Assembly: GCF_007971025.1 (NCBI RefSeq) | Contig: NZ_CP042436.1 | Coordinates: 558,001 to 622,000 of the forward strand | DNA length: 64,000 bases | From: Mucilaginibacter ginsenosidivorans | Lineage (GTDB): Bacteria > Bacteroidota > Bacteroidia > Sphingobacteriales > Sphingobacteriaceae | Direction: 5' to 3' | Shown: positions 35,527 to 44,432 of the stretch, piece by piece | How the letters are laid out: each line of letters begins with the position of its first letter | Position numbering within the stretch: the first letter of the stretch is position 1 | The notes under the pieces: generated by a model | The model's database searches: none | Seen by the model: only the letters and a program-made list of their open reading frames with translations | What the model was told of the DNA's origin: nothing | Translations under genes and position numbers: made by a program

Positions 35527-38500
35527 ATGAAGCAGCTTTACATTCACTTACGGACAGTAATAACGGCATTGTTATTATGTCTGTCCCCGGCTCTCCTGTT
35601 CGGGCAAATCAAGATCGGCGGTACGGTGACCGACGAAAACAAACAACCGCTGCCCGGAGTAAGCGTAACGCTTAAAGGCACTACATCGGGAACTGTAACC
35701 GACCTCAACGGGCGTTTTTTATTTACCGTTGAAAAAGGGCAGGTGCTTTCGTTCAAATTTCTTGGGTATGTACCGCAGGAAGTTACCGTGGGCGACCAGG
35801 TTAATTACAACATTACACTTGTGGCCGATACCAAAGCGTTGAATGAAGTGGTGGTAACGGCCCTCGGTGTTAAAAAGGAGACCCGGCGCCTGGGTTATGC
35901 CACACAAACCGTTAAAGGCGAAGATCTGACTACCGCCCGTGATCCAAATCCCGTTAACGGCCTGATAGGTAAAGTCGCCGGTTTATCGGTAGGCGCAACA
36001 TCAGAGCTGCTTGGCGTGCCAAATGTTACTATACGCGGTAACACAGTTTCGCTATATGTAGTTGATGGTTTGCCCATCAACTCGGACACGTTCGACCTTA
36101 GCCCGGACGATATCGACTCCTATACAGTGCTGAAAGGCCCCGCCGCGGCTGCACTTTATGGCAGCCGGGCTCAATACGGCGCTATCCTTATTACAACTAA
36201 AAAAGGCGCAGCCAATAAAAAGGGCTTAACTGTCGACATTAACAGCAGCACCGTGATCAATAAGGGGTTTCTCGCGTTTCCACGGATCCAAAACAAATTC
36301 GGTCCGGGCGAAAACACCTACTATCAGTTTGTTGACGGCAGGGGCGGTGCACCGGGCGGTGTGGACAGCGATTACGACGTTTGGGGACCATACTTCAACG
36401 GTCAGCTTATCCCGCAGTACGATAGCCCGGTAGTTGATGGCGTTCGCCAGGGCACTCCATGGACGGCCAGGGGTGCAAATAACCTCGCGAACTTCCTTCG
36501 CACCGGCTTTCAAACCAACAACGACATCGCATTAACCGCTAACGGCGATACTTATACTACCCGTTTTTCGGTATCTCAACAACACCAGAACAGCTATATC
36601 CCATCCCAGTACCTGGATGTTGCTAACGTTAACTTTTACGCATCGTTCAACCCCACCTCGCGGCTGAAGTTTGAGGCAAGTGTTGATTTTAACAGGCAAA
36701 GCACTGATGACTTTCCGGATGTTCAGTACGGTCCGAATAGTATCATCTATAACATGGCTATATGGACAGGCGCCGACTGGGACGTAAACGCACCTGATAT
36801 TAAAGGTATATGGCAGCCGGGTAAAGTAGGCACACAACAGGTATTTGAAGAATATACCCGTTATCATAACCCCTGGTTCCTGACTAAGATCTGGACACGC
36901 GGACATTATAAAAATGATACCTACGGTTATATCTCGGGTAACTACAAGATCGATAACCACCTGAACGTAACACTGAAAAACCAGATCAGCACCTACAATC
37001 TTTTGCGTACAGAGGACCTGCCTTACTCGGCACATCCATACGGTCGCGAAGGCAACCAGGGCGACTACCGCGAAGACCGCCGTGACCTGTTTGAAAACAA
37101 CACCTTGTTGACATTAAACTACGACTACACTGTTAAAAGCTTTCTGAACCTTTCAGGTTTGGTGGGCGGTAACCTGCGCAGCTTTAAATACAATTCGAGC
37201 TGGGTATCTACCGATTACCTGAACGTACCCGGAGTTTACGCTTTCAGTAACTCGAAAAACCCGATACAAGCTACCAGCTTTAACTCGGCCGAACGACAGT
37301 TAAGCGTATTCGGTTCATTGGATGCATCGTTTGGCAAGTATGCGACCCTATCAGGTACTTTCCGTGTGGAACACTCATCGGCACTGCAAAACGTTGCTAC
37401 TTACTATTACCCAAGCGTATCGGCAGCTACTGTGATCTCTGATTATGTTAAACTGCCGGAATTTATATCGTTTCTGAAAGCCAGGTTCTCGTATGCTAAC
37501 ATCCGTTCCGATGCTACAAGCTCAACTATAGGTCCTGCCCCGTTCAGTACCATTACTGCTTATGGTGGCAGCACGGGACCATCGTTGTTTGACAATCCGC
37601 TGGGCTACGGCACTACTTACAATTCGCCTTATAACGGTCCTGATTACTCGCTGCTTTCCTCTTACTCAACAGGCAAGCCTTACAATAATCAAACCGCAGG
37701 TTATGGCCCCAACTCATTGTTCGAGCAAAATATCAAAACCTCGACCCGTGTAAACTACGAAGAAGGTTTCGATATCAAGTTCCTGCAAAACCGTTTAGGA
37801 TTGAGCGGTACTGCTTTCCAGTATATCGACGGTCCGCGAATTTTGGATAATCCGATCTCAACTGCAACCGGTTATACCGACGAATTCATTAATGCACTAA
37901 AAACAAAGAAAACAGGTTATGAGCTGTCACTAAGCGGCGTACCAATAAAAGATATGGGTGGCTTTACCTGGAACGTGTTGGTTAACTGGTCCACCTATAA
38001 GGAAATTTACCTTGAATTACCTCCGGGCCAGAGTACCTATAACACCTTCTTCCAGAAAGGCGACCGCGTAGACAAATTTTACGGCAGCGCCTTTGTACGT
38101 ACTCCCGATGGCAAGATCATCAACGGCAGCAACGGCGAACCATTGGTTAACCCTGTACCACAATACCTGGGCCACCTTGACCCGAACTATACGTGGAGCA
38201 TTTATAATAATGTGAGGTATAAGAGCTGGAGTTTAGGCTTCCAGTTTGACGGCTCGGTTGGTGGTGTAACACGGGATTATGTATTTAACAAAACCATGCG
38301 CGGCGGGGCCAATGCTTTAACAGCCGAAGGAGCTTTAGGTGCGGCACGGTACCAGGATTGGCTTCATTTCCCTGCCAACAATCAGCAGCCCGATGCCAAT
38401 TATAAAGGGAGTTACATAGGGCAGGGCGTCCAGATATCGAACGGTGTTGCGCCGAATTATGACTCTAAAACAGGGGCTGTTTTAAATTACGGCGCACTGC

Positions 38501-38826
38501 AGTATGGCGCTAACCAAACGCCTGCATTTGTACAGGAATATGCCAGCGAATATTATAACGTGAGCGAAGCCTACCTGATGAGCAAAACATATGCAAAACT
38601 GCGTGAGGTAACTGTTGCTTTCGACTTCCCTAAAAAATGGCTGCAGGGAACATTCATCTCAAAAGTCTCTGCTTCTGTATACGGGCGAAACCTGCTTTAC
38701 TTCTACAAGGACCCGAAATTTAAAGATGTGGACCTTGACCAGTATGCAAATTCGCGCACAACACTTACCGGTTTGCAATCGCCAACGGTAAGAAGCTATG
38801 GCGTTAACTTAAAAGCTTCATTCTAA
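35527..38826 (+). CDS. SusC/RagA TonB-dependent outer-membrane transporter (phosphonate-linked)
   Basis: A 1099-residue outer-membrane channel: signal peptide 1-26, carboxypeptidase-regulatory-like domain (about 29-108, GGTVTDENKQPLPGVSV), plug domain (about 115-235, NEVVVTALGVKKETR and TVLKGPAAAALYGSRA) and a 22-strand-type barrel to a C-terminal aromatic residue (LKASF). Works with the SusD lipoprotein 13 bp downstream to move a ligand into the periplasm with TonB energy. Its promoter is a copy of the phosphonate-operon promoter, so the ligand may contain a C-P bond. No glycoside hydrolase is attached to this pair. Confidence 0.92.
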   Translation: MKQLYIHLRTVITALLLCLSPALLFGQIKIGGTVTDENKQPLPGVSVTLKGTTSGTVTDLNGRFLFTVEKGQVLSFKFLGYVPQEVTVGDQVNYNITLVADTKALNEVVVTALGVKKETRRLGYATQTVKGEDLTTARDPNPVNGLIGKVAGLSVGATSELLGVPNVTIRGNTVSLYVVDGLPINSDTFDLSPDDIDSYTVLKGPAAAALYGSRAQYGAILITTKKGAANKKGLTVDINSSTVINKGFLAFPRIQNKFGPGENTYYQFVDGRGGAPGGVDSDYDVWGPYFNGQLIPQYDSPVVDGVRQGTPWTARGANNLANFLRTGFQTNNDIALTANGDTYTTRFSVSQQHQNSYIPSQYLDVANVNFYASFNPTSRLKFEASVDFNRQSTDDFPDVQYGPNSIIYNMAIWTGADWDVNAPDIKGIWQPGKVGTQQVFEEYTRYHNPWFLTKIWTRGHYKNDTYGYISGNYKIDNHLNVTLKNQISTYNLLRTEDLPYSAHPYGREGNQGDYREDRRDLFENNTLLTLNYDYTVKSFLNLSGLVGGNLRSFKYNSSWVSTDYLNVPGVYAFSNSKNPIQATSFNSAERQLSVFGSLDASFGKYATLSGTFRVEHSSALQNVATYYYPSVSAATVISDYVKLPEFISFLKARFSYANIRSDATSSTIGPAPFSTITAYGGSTGPSLFDNPLGYGTTYNSPYNGPDYSLLSSYSTGKPYNNQTAGYGPNSLFEQNIKTSTRVNYEEGFDIKFLQNRLGLSGTAFQYIDGPRILDNPISTATGYTDEFINALKTKKTGYELSLSGVPIKDMGGFTWNVLVNWSTYKEIYLELPPGQSTYNTFFQKGDRVDKFYGSAFVRTPDGKIINGSNGEPLVNPVPQYLGHLDPNYTWSIYNNVRYKSWSLGFQFDGSVGGVTRDYVFNKTMRGGANALTAEGALGAARYQDWLHFPANNQQPDANYKGSYIGQGVQISNGVAPNYDSKTGAVLNYGALQYGANQTPAFVQEYASEYYNVSEAYLMSKTYAKLREVTVAFDFPKKWLQGTFISKVSASVYGRNLLYFYKDPKFKDVDLDQYANSRTTLTGLQSPTVRSYGVNLKASF

Positions 38827-38839
38827 TTTTAATTGGATA

Positions 38840-40423
38840 ATGATCATGAAAAAAATATTCAAAATGTACTTACTGCCGGCGCTGATTTTGCTGACGGTAA
38901 GCAGTTGTAAAAAGAGTTACGAGGACCTGACCAAAAACCCGAATGTGCCGCAAAGTGTGCCCGCCTCATTGCTTTTCAATGGCATTGCAAACAGTATGGT
39001 GGATTTCCCTGATAACTCAAACGAGATATACTGCCAGTATTTTATTTATAACTACAATTACTATGGCAACAATACCTACAACTTTGGTTCGGGCGATAAT
39101 TATTACAATACGCTAAAAAATGTGGTCCTGATGGAGCAGCAGGCTGTAGCTGCAGGTCAGCCGGATGTAAACCCTTACAGCGCCCTTGGAAAATTTTTCC
39201 GCGCTTACTTCTTCAGCAAAATGAGCCTGGAGGAAGGCGATATACCTATGACCGAAGCATTAAAGGGCCTTGGAAATCTTACGCCAAAATACGATGCACA
39301 AAAGGCAGTAATGATCCAATGCCTGGCGTGGCTCGAAAGCGCCAATACCGATCTGACCACGCTGATAGCGGCCGGTGGCAACTCGGTAGGCGGCGACATT
39401 TTCTTTAACGGCGACCTGGCCAAATGGCAAAAAACGGTAAATGCTTTTCATTTAAGGCTATTACTTGAACTAAGTAAGCAGGCGGCAGACGGCGACCTTA
39501 ACGTTCCGGGTGCATTTTCTGCCATCGTAACCAATCCTTCCAAATATCCGCTGATGGCAAGCGCAGCTGATAACCTGCAATACACTTTTGTTTCGCCGAC
39601 AAATTATTACCCGATGAACCCCAATAACTTTGGACAGAACGGTTCAAGACAGAATTCGTCGCAAACCTATATTAAGCTTCTAACTACCTTAAAAGACCCA
39701 CGGGTTTATGTAACGGCTGAACCTGCCCGTCATTATGTGGACGACCTGCACCAAAGCGCAACAGATTTTGATTCCTTTGTCGGTGCCGATCCGGGTTTGG
39801 ATTTGGGTATTATGTATGCCAACGCAGGCCTTGGTTTATACTCTTTCATCAACAGAAAGTACTATTACTCAACCTTCACCGGCGAGCCAAGCATCCAGAT
39901 CGGTTATGCGGAACAGGAGTTTAATATCGCCGAAGGCATCAACCGCGGTTGGGTAGCAGGCAATGCCGAAACCCACTACGTTAATGGCATACAGGCATCT
40001 ATGGCCTCGTACAGCATACCAACAACGGGTTCGTTCACTGCCTATTTTTATCGCCCGGGATCAACCGACGTTACCAACACAGGTAATTACGACACTTTCA
40101 CCATTAATACGGACTGGACCACTTATTATAACCAGGCTTCGGTTAAATATGCAGGCGGTGCAACGGGTTTAACCCAGATATTGCAGCAAAGGTACCTGGC
40201 GCTTTTCCGTCATGCGGGATTGGAATCTTACTTTACTTACCGTCGTACTGGCGTCCCGGCGTTCACAACCGGCCCGGGTACCGGCAACGGCCAGCGTATA
40301 GCCATACGTTTCCAGTATCCGTCGAGCGAACGCACTGCCAATGCCACAAATTACAACACAGCTTTACAAAGCCAGTACTCCGGTAATGATGATATCAACG
40401 GAACTATGTGGATACTTAAATAA
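38840..40423 (+). CDS. SusD-like nutrient-binding lipoprotein (SusD_2 type)
   Basis: A 527-residue surface lipoprotein; lipobox VSSC with Cys23. The opening KSYEDLTKNPNVPQ and the lack of the classical N-terminal TPR motif place it in the SusD-like_2/RagB nutrient-binding branch, often linked to non-glycan ligands such as peptides or unknown nutrients. An alternative ATG lies two codons downstream (38846). It caps the SusC channel encoded upstream and is followed by a terminator. Confidence 0.9.
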   Translation: MIMKKIFKMYLLPALILLTVSSCKKSYEDLTKNPNVPQSVPASLLFNGIANSMVDFPDNSNEIYCQYFIYNYNYYGNNTYNFGSGDNYYNTLKNVVLMEQQAVAAGQPDVNPYSALGKFFRAYFFSKMSLEEGDIPMTEALKGLGNLTPKYDAQKAVMIQCLAWLESANTDLTTLIAAGGNSVGGDIFFNGDLAKWQKTVNAFHLRLLLELSKQAADGDLNVPGAFSAIVTNPSKYPLMASAADNLQYTFVSPTNYYPMNPNNFGQNGSRQNSSQTYIKLLTTLKDPRVYVTAEPARHYVDDLHQSATDFDSFVGADPGLDLGIMYANAGLGLYSFINRKYYYSTFTGEPSIQIGYAEQEFNIAEGINRGWVAGNAETHYVNGIQASMASYSIPTTGSFTAYFYRPGSTDVTNTGNYDTFTINTDWTTYYNQASVKYAGGATGLTQILQQRYLALFRHAGLESYFTYRRTGVPAFTTGPGTGNGQRIAIRFQYPSSERTANATNYNTALQSQYSGNDDINGTMWILK

Positions 40424-40470
40424 AGGCTAGTCAATAATAGCAATCTATACCTACTAAATTAAATTTCAGT

Positions 40471-40505
40471 AAAGGCGGGCGCGAGTCCGCCTTTGCTTTT
40501 TTCGT
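40471..40505 (+). terminator. Terminator of the susCD operon
   Basis: The stem AAAGGCGG (40471-40478) / CCGCCTTT (40487-40494) is followed by GCTTTTTTCG. Confidence 0.82.
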
Positions 40506-40532
40506 TTTTCCTGAAAAGCGACGTCATGGTAA

Positions 40533-40562
40533 ACAAAAACCCCAGGTCGTCCGACCCGGGGC
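40533..40562 (-). terminator. Terminator of the small secreted cysteine protein gene
   Basis: On the minus strand, CCCCGGGTCG and GACCTGGGG form a GC-rich stem (about 40540-40561) followed by TTTTTG. Confidence 0.7.
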
Positions 40563-40591
40563 TTAAAATCTTGAAAGGGCAATATAAATGC

Positions 40592-40921
40592 TCAGGACTT
40601 AGTTTCAGTGATCTTTGTAACCTGGATGGTATCGTCAGTAACGGTGCCATCTACAGTTACATTTTTGCCGGCATACTTCAAAACAGCTTTTTGGTTGGCT
40701 ATTTTGTAAATTTTGTCGCCCACAACCAGTACGGCCGAGGCCCCGCCCTTAATGCATTCCTGTGCGCAATGTACACGGGTTGCCGGTGTGCACATCGGTG
40801 TTTTGCTGCCAGCGCAGTGTGAATCGTCAATGTAACCCTTCAGGTGACTACCGTCAACCTTGAATCCGAAAGTGGCGCACATTGCAAGAACAACAGCGGC
40901 AGATAATAAATACTTTTTCAT
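40592..40921 (-). CDS. Small secreted cysteine-containing protein
   Basis: A 109-residue exported protein, signal peptide about 1-20. The mature part has GYIDDSHCAG, then Cys at PMC, HCAQEC (three to four cysteines in all) and a beta-rich end (GKNVTVDGTVTDDTIQV) that reads like a small OB-fold. Similar secreted proteins with a xSxC...ECxxxCxxxGA pattern occur across Bacteroidota and Acidobacteria; their role is unknown, metal or disulfide chemistry being a guess. Single-gene transcript. Confidence 0.75.
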   Translation of the reverse strand: MKKYLLSAAVVLAMCATFGFKVDGSHLKGYIDDSHCAGSKTPMCTPATRVHCAQECIKGGASAVLVVGDKIYKIANQKAVLKYAGKNVTVDGTVTDDTIQVTKITETKS

Positions 40922-41163
40922 GTTTTCAACGGTTTTAATAAGTGGTAATCAAATATAAAGATCAAAACTTATAAACTGAAACATTACTTTCAATTATCGG
41001 GCATTCCCTTTACGATGCTTTAAAAAGGCAAAGTAATTTTTACCATTTTTGTATCTATTATAACCATCGGCCTGATTTTATAGCCGTAGTATATTCCGAT
41101 AAATGCGATGGGTAAAAATTGTGCGTTTATAAACAAAAACGATTCTGACCGTTTATTATAATT

Positions 41164-41694
41164 ATGAAGAAGGAAAAATGGATCATCGCGGCAGCAGCTG
41201 GTGTAGGAATAGCCGGGCTGGCCTATGCACTGTGGCCAAAAAGCAAGATACCCAATGGCGCCATTGTGCAGCCATTTGACAAACATAAGTATATGGGGCT
41301 TTGGAACGAAATTGCCCGGCTTCCCAACCGTATCGAAAAGAACCTGAAAAACCTGACCGAGGAGTATTCGCTGAATGACGATGGTACCATCAAGGTAGTT
41401 ACCCGCGCTTACAATTTCGACAAAAACAAGCCCGTGGAAGCGGATGGCCGGGCGAAGTTTATCGGTCCGGACACCCGGGGCAAGCTAAAAGTGTCCTACT
41501 ACCTGCCTATTTACCTGGATTATAATGTACTGGATGTTGATGCCACGTACCAATACGCCATGGTTTCGGGCAATAGTTTGGATTACCTGTGGATCATTTC
41601 ACGGGAAAACAGCATGCCGGAGGATGTTAAGGGCCGCTTCCTCGCCAAAGCAACAGCGCTTGGTTTTGATGTATCGAAGCTGGAATGGATGTAG
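41164..41694 (+). CDS. blc: Bacterial lipocalin (Blc-like), membrane-anchored
   Basis: A 176-residue lipocalin with an uncleaved-looking N-terminal helix (about 6-24) in place of a lipobox, then the lipocalin barrel: KYMGLWNEIARLPNRIEK (GxW motif), YSLNDDGTIKVVTRAY, and the YLWIISRENSMP signature. Blc binds fatty acids and lysophospholipids in the envelope and is usually stress-induced. No operon partners. Confidence 0.9.
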   Translation: MKKEKWIIAAAAGVGIAGLAYALWPKSKIPNGAIVQPFDKHKYMGLWNEIARLPNRIEKNLKNLTEEYSLNDDGTIKVVTRAYNFDKNKPVEADGRAKFIGPDTRGKLKVSYYLPIYLDYNVLDVDATYQYAMVSGNSLDYLWIISRENSMPEDVKGRFLAKATALGFDVSKLEWM

Positions 41695-41705
41695 GCATCC
41701 CGGTC

Positions 41706-42134
41706 TTAAATCAGTTCCATCGACAATATTGGGTAGGGCTTCCCAAGGTAATCAAGGTCTGATCTGTCGAAAATTTTAAAACCGAGATGCTTATAGAAAC
41801 CAACCGCCTGTTCGTTTTGCTCGTTAACTTCTACCTTCGTTGCCCCGCAGTTATTTATTGCAAACTCCATCAATAACCTACCGGCACCTTTCCCGCGGGC
41901 ATCGGGGTGTAAGAACAGCATTTGCACTTCCTGGCCGCTTACACCCAAAAAGCCTGATATTCTGTCATCCAGACTGATCAGGTACAAATCCACCGCGTCG
42001 AAATACTGCCGTACAAACGGCTTGAAATACAATATTTCTTCTTCGGGCAAAAAGCTATGGGTAGCTCTTATGGAAGCCTCCCATATAGCGACCAATTCTT
42101 CATGATCTGCTTCGGCGGCAATTGATATTTTCAT
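41706..42134 (-). CDS. GNAT-family N-acetyltransferase
   Basis: A 142-residue acetyl-CoA-dependent acetyltransferase. The CoA loop is PDARGKGAGRLLMEF (motif A, R/QxxGxG/A) and the C-terminal part contains NEQAVGFYKHLGFKIF (motif B). The acceptor is unknown. Its start overlaps the DoxX stop by 4 bp (ATGA). Confidence 0.88.
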   Translation of the reverse strand: MKISIAAEADHEELVAIWEASIRATHSFLPEEEILYFKPFVRQYFDAVDLYLISLDDRISGFLGVSGQEVQMLFLHPDARGKGAGRLLMEFAINNCGATKVEVNEQNEQAVGFYKHLGFKIFDRSDLDYLGKPYPILSMELI

Positions 42135-42592
42135 AACGACCAGTCGGAGGTAGTTTTTTTGTTGCGGTAGGCGTCGACGGACATCACACCTGCGCCGGTA
42201 AGCATCAGCGATATCAAACCGGCAATGTATAATAAGTTTACCTCGTAACCCGGGGGGCCGAACAAGGGGCCATCGGCCGTCAAACCTATTGTTTTGATCG
42301 AGCTAAATCCATAATGTATATGTATAGTGAACATAGCCACCAGCATGGTGCAAATAAGCGGTATCGATACCCACCTGGTAAATACCCCCAGCAATATAGC
42401 CAGGCCACATAAAAGCTCGATATAAGGTACCGTCAGCGAGGCGAGATGGTGAAATGGGATGTTCAAATAGATCAGTAGTTTTTCAAAACCGGCCGGTCCC
42501 CGCGAAAGTTTTGCCCAACCGTGCTGCATAGCTCCTGCCCCAATTATCAATCTTAAAAATAACGGTGCCACGCGGGTGTATTTCTTTTCCAT
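42131..42592 (-). CDS. DoxX-family membrane protein
   Basis: A 153-residue protein with four membrane helices of the DoxX/DoxD type (LFLRLIIGAGAMQHGWAKL, PYIELLCGLAILLGVFTRW). The family is linked to thiosulfate or quinone metabolism in some organisms, but most members are uncharacterised. Coupled to the GNAT gene downstream. Confidence 0.87.
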   Translation of the reverse strand: MEKKYTRVAPLFLRLIIGAGAMQHGWAKLSRGPAGFEKLLIYLNIPFHHLASLTVPYIELLCGLAILLGVFTRWVSIPLICTMLVAMFTIHIHYGFSSIKTIGLTADGPLFGPPGYEVNLLYIAGLISLMLTGAGVMSVDAYRNKKTTSDWSL

Positions 42593-42682
42593 AGCTTTTA
42601 CGTTAGTCGGAAAAAAGAAAAACCCTTACAGTAAACGGTAAGTTTTTTTAAAAAACAGGTAATATCTACCTGCTAAAGAACA

Positions 42683-43504
42683 TCATTGCAGGTACCGCGA
42701 TCTTAATTGCCTTAGCATCCAGTCATTAACCTTGTCCTGGCTTGCAACTGGTGTAAGGGTAAAAGGCTCAGCGGGCATGTAAGGCACCGGGCCAAATTCG
42801 GGACAAATAAAAATTCCCGGCTCACCGGCTTTTTTATTTTTATCAATGATCGCATCCCACCAGCTAAAAAATTGATCCAAATGACCTTTCCATTCAGGTG
42901 CCGAAGGGTTATTCACTTGCGCGCCCTGGGCGTGGCCGATACGGGCGTGGATATATTTTACATGGCGTATGATCTTTTCCAGTATCTCCTGCTGATCCTG
43001 TAGCAGGCTTTCAGAAACGACGCACCAATGAGAAAAGTCTGCGGTTAGCTTAAGGTCCTTAAAAACTTCAAGGTATGGCAATAAACTGTCTGCATGAAAT
43101 GCAAAACGCCCCCGGTGGGTCTCGTGGTAAACAGGTATACCAGACTGAACAGAAAATTCGTTTATAATACCGATAACGCGGCAATTATCTTCAAAACTGA
43201 AAAAATCTTTTCCTGTATGTGAGTTAACAAACGCCGGACGCAGCGCTTCAATATCATCCAGGTTCGATCTTAATTGGTCAATATATTGATCCGTCGTTTC
43301 CAGCTTTGGCGGCAGCCATTGCTGCGCTACAAAAACGAGCCCTTCATCTTTAAGCGCCCGCGCTATTTCTCCAGCCTTGCTGCCTGTTGAGCATACATTT
43401 ACTTCCGCGCCGGAATACCCATCTCTTTCCAGTTCATTAATAAACGAAAGGTTAGGGTCTTTTTGCCCCCAGCAGGTTTTTATAAAGTTTATTTGGAATT
43501 GCAT
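42683..43504 (-). CDS. Sugar phosphate isomerase/epimerase-like TIM barrel
   Basis: A 273-residue AP-endonuclease-2-fold protein. Candidate metal-site residues sit in NSHTGKDFFSF, YHETHRGRFAF, TADFSHWCVV, HARIGHAQG and CPEFGP, in the order expected for xylose-isomerase-like barrels. The ATG at 43502-43504 is preferred over that at 43523-43525, because the latter lies inside an 18-nt palindrome. Substrate unknown; no sugar operon attached. Confidence 0.82.
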   Translation of the reverse strand: MQFQINFIKTCWGQKDPNLSFINELERDGYSGAEVNVCSTGSKAGEIARALKDEGLVFVAQQWLPPKLETTDQYIDQLRSNLDDIEALRPAFVNSHTGKDFFSFEDNCRVIGIINEFSVQSGIPVYHETHRGRFAFHADSLLPYLEVFKDLKLTADFSHWCVVSESLLQDQQEILEKIIRHVKYIHARIGHAQGAQVNNPSAPEWKGHLDQFFSWWDAIIDKNKKAGEPGIFICPEFGPVPYMPAEPFTLTPVASQDKVNDWMLRQLRSRYLQ

Positions 43505-43507
43505 AGC

Positions 43508-43525
43508 ATGCCTGAACTCAGGCAT
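43508..43525. promoter_or_regulatory. Perfect 18-nt palindrome at the 5' end of the TIM-barrel gene
   Basis: ATGCCTGA and TCAGGCAT flank AC (8-2-8), four bases upstream of the chosen start codon. It could be an operator or a leader hairpin that hides the ribosome site. Confidence 0.5.
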
Positions 43526-43584
43526 TAAAATTATACATATTACTGCACAAAAATGACTAAGACCAGGATATAAACTTTATTGCA

Positions 43585-44235
43585 TCAGCGGTTATAAACA
43601 ATAATTGTCTTATATCTTTTATGAGAGGCAATAGGCAGCGTTATCAGGAACGTTGGCATTGAAAAAAGTCCCACGGTAACTGCCGTTTTTCTTATTGGGC
43701 TGCTATAAGGAAGAAATACGCACGAAAGGCCTGTTATAGCTGTCGCCGCACTAATAATTGAGATGTTCGCATAAATTCGCGATGCCCTTGCTTTTCGCAG
43801 CGCCAAGGGGTTGTCCCGCACGCTTTCGATAAGGTTCCTGCCGTTTAAGTCAATGATCTCAGGCTGATCTGCTTTTTGGAGATAATAATTGTAGACCGCA
43901 TGCGACGCGTGTGTTTGCATGTTGTATGATCTGCCCGCATAACGCCTTAACAGCATTAATTTACCGTAATATACGCCATCGTAAAGGTTGCCATCTTTAA
44001 CGCCATAATAAGCCTGACCCTGTTTTATTGCACTTATATTGGTAAGCGTGACCCCTCCCGTGTCTGCCGTTACCGAGCCAGTACGTATACTTACAGATGA
44101 TGTATTAATGCGTTTCCCATCGTTTGTGACAATGTAATTCGAGGTTTTATCTTTTATCCCCTGTGTAACTAAATGGGGGCTACACGACGCGAATAAGAAA
44201 AGACTCAGTAATAGAGGCAGGTAAATTTTCTTCAT
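43585..44235 (-). CDS. Hypothetical lipoprotein with two C-terminal membrane helices
   Basis: A 216-residue protein with lipobox FASC (Cys18), a beta-rich middle and two hydrophobic helices near the C-terminus (about 155-178 and 185-203). No family recognised. Acylated N-terminus plus membrane helices is an unusual layout. Confidence 0.7.
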   Translation of the reverse strand: MKKIYLPLLLSLFLFASCSPHLVTQGIKDKTSNYIVTNDGKRINTSSVSIRTGSVTADTGGVTLTNISAIKQGQAYYGVKDGNLYDGVYYGKLMLLRRYAGRSYNMQTHASHAVYNYYLQKADQPEIIDLNGRNLIESVRDNPLALRKARASRIYANISIISAATAITGLSCVFLPYSSPIRKTAVTVGLFSMPTFLITLPIASHKRYKTIIVYNR

Positions 44236-44318
44236 ATTTTGTGAAATGACCAGGTTGTTAAAAATATCATGAGCACAAAGGTAGTTAAATTACCGCCGGG
44301 GTTACAAGAAGCAGGCGG

Positions 44319-44374
44319 CTAATCGAAAAAGCCTTCAGACTTTCATCTAAAGGCTTTTGACTTTTCGGTGCTCC
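44319..44374. repeat. Hairpin repeat, copy A
   Basis: The stem AAAAGCCTT/AAGGCTTTT with a loop containing CAGACTTTCATCT is embedded in a 56-bp sequence that closely matches 45419-45474 (copy B), including flanking CTAAT and TTTTC-GTG. It serves as a terminator for the minus-strand gene at 44433, and its T-rich flank works on either strand. The two copies bracket that gene. Confidence 0.6.
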
Positions 44375-44432
44375 TTAAACTATGGCTTAAACTCTTTTAT
44401 GGATGATTTGCGCTTCTATTACATACCTGTTT

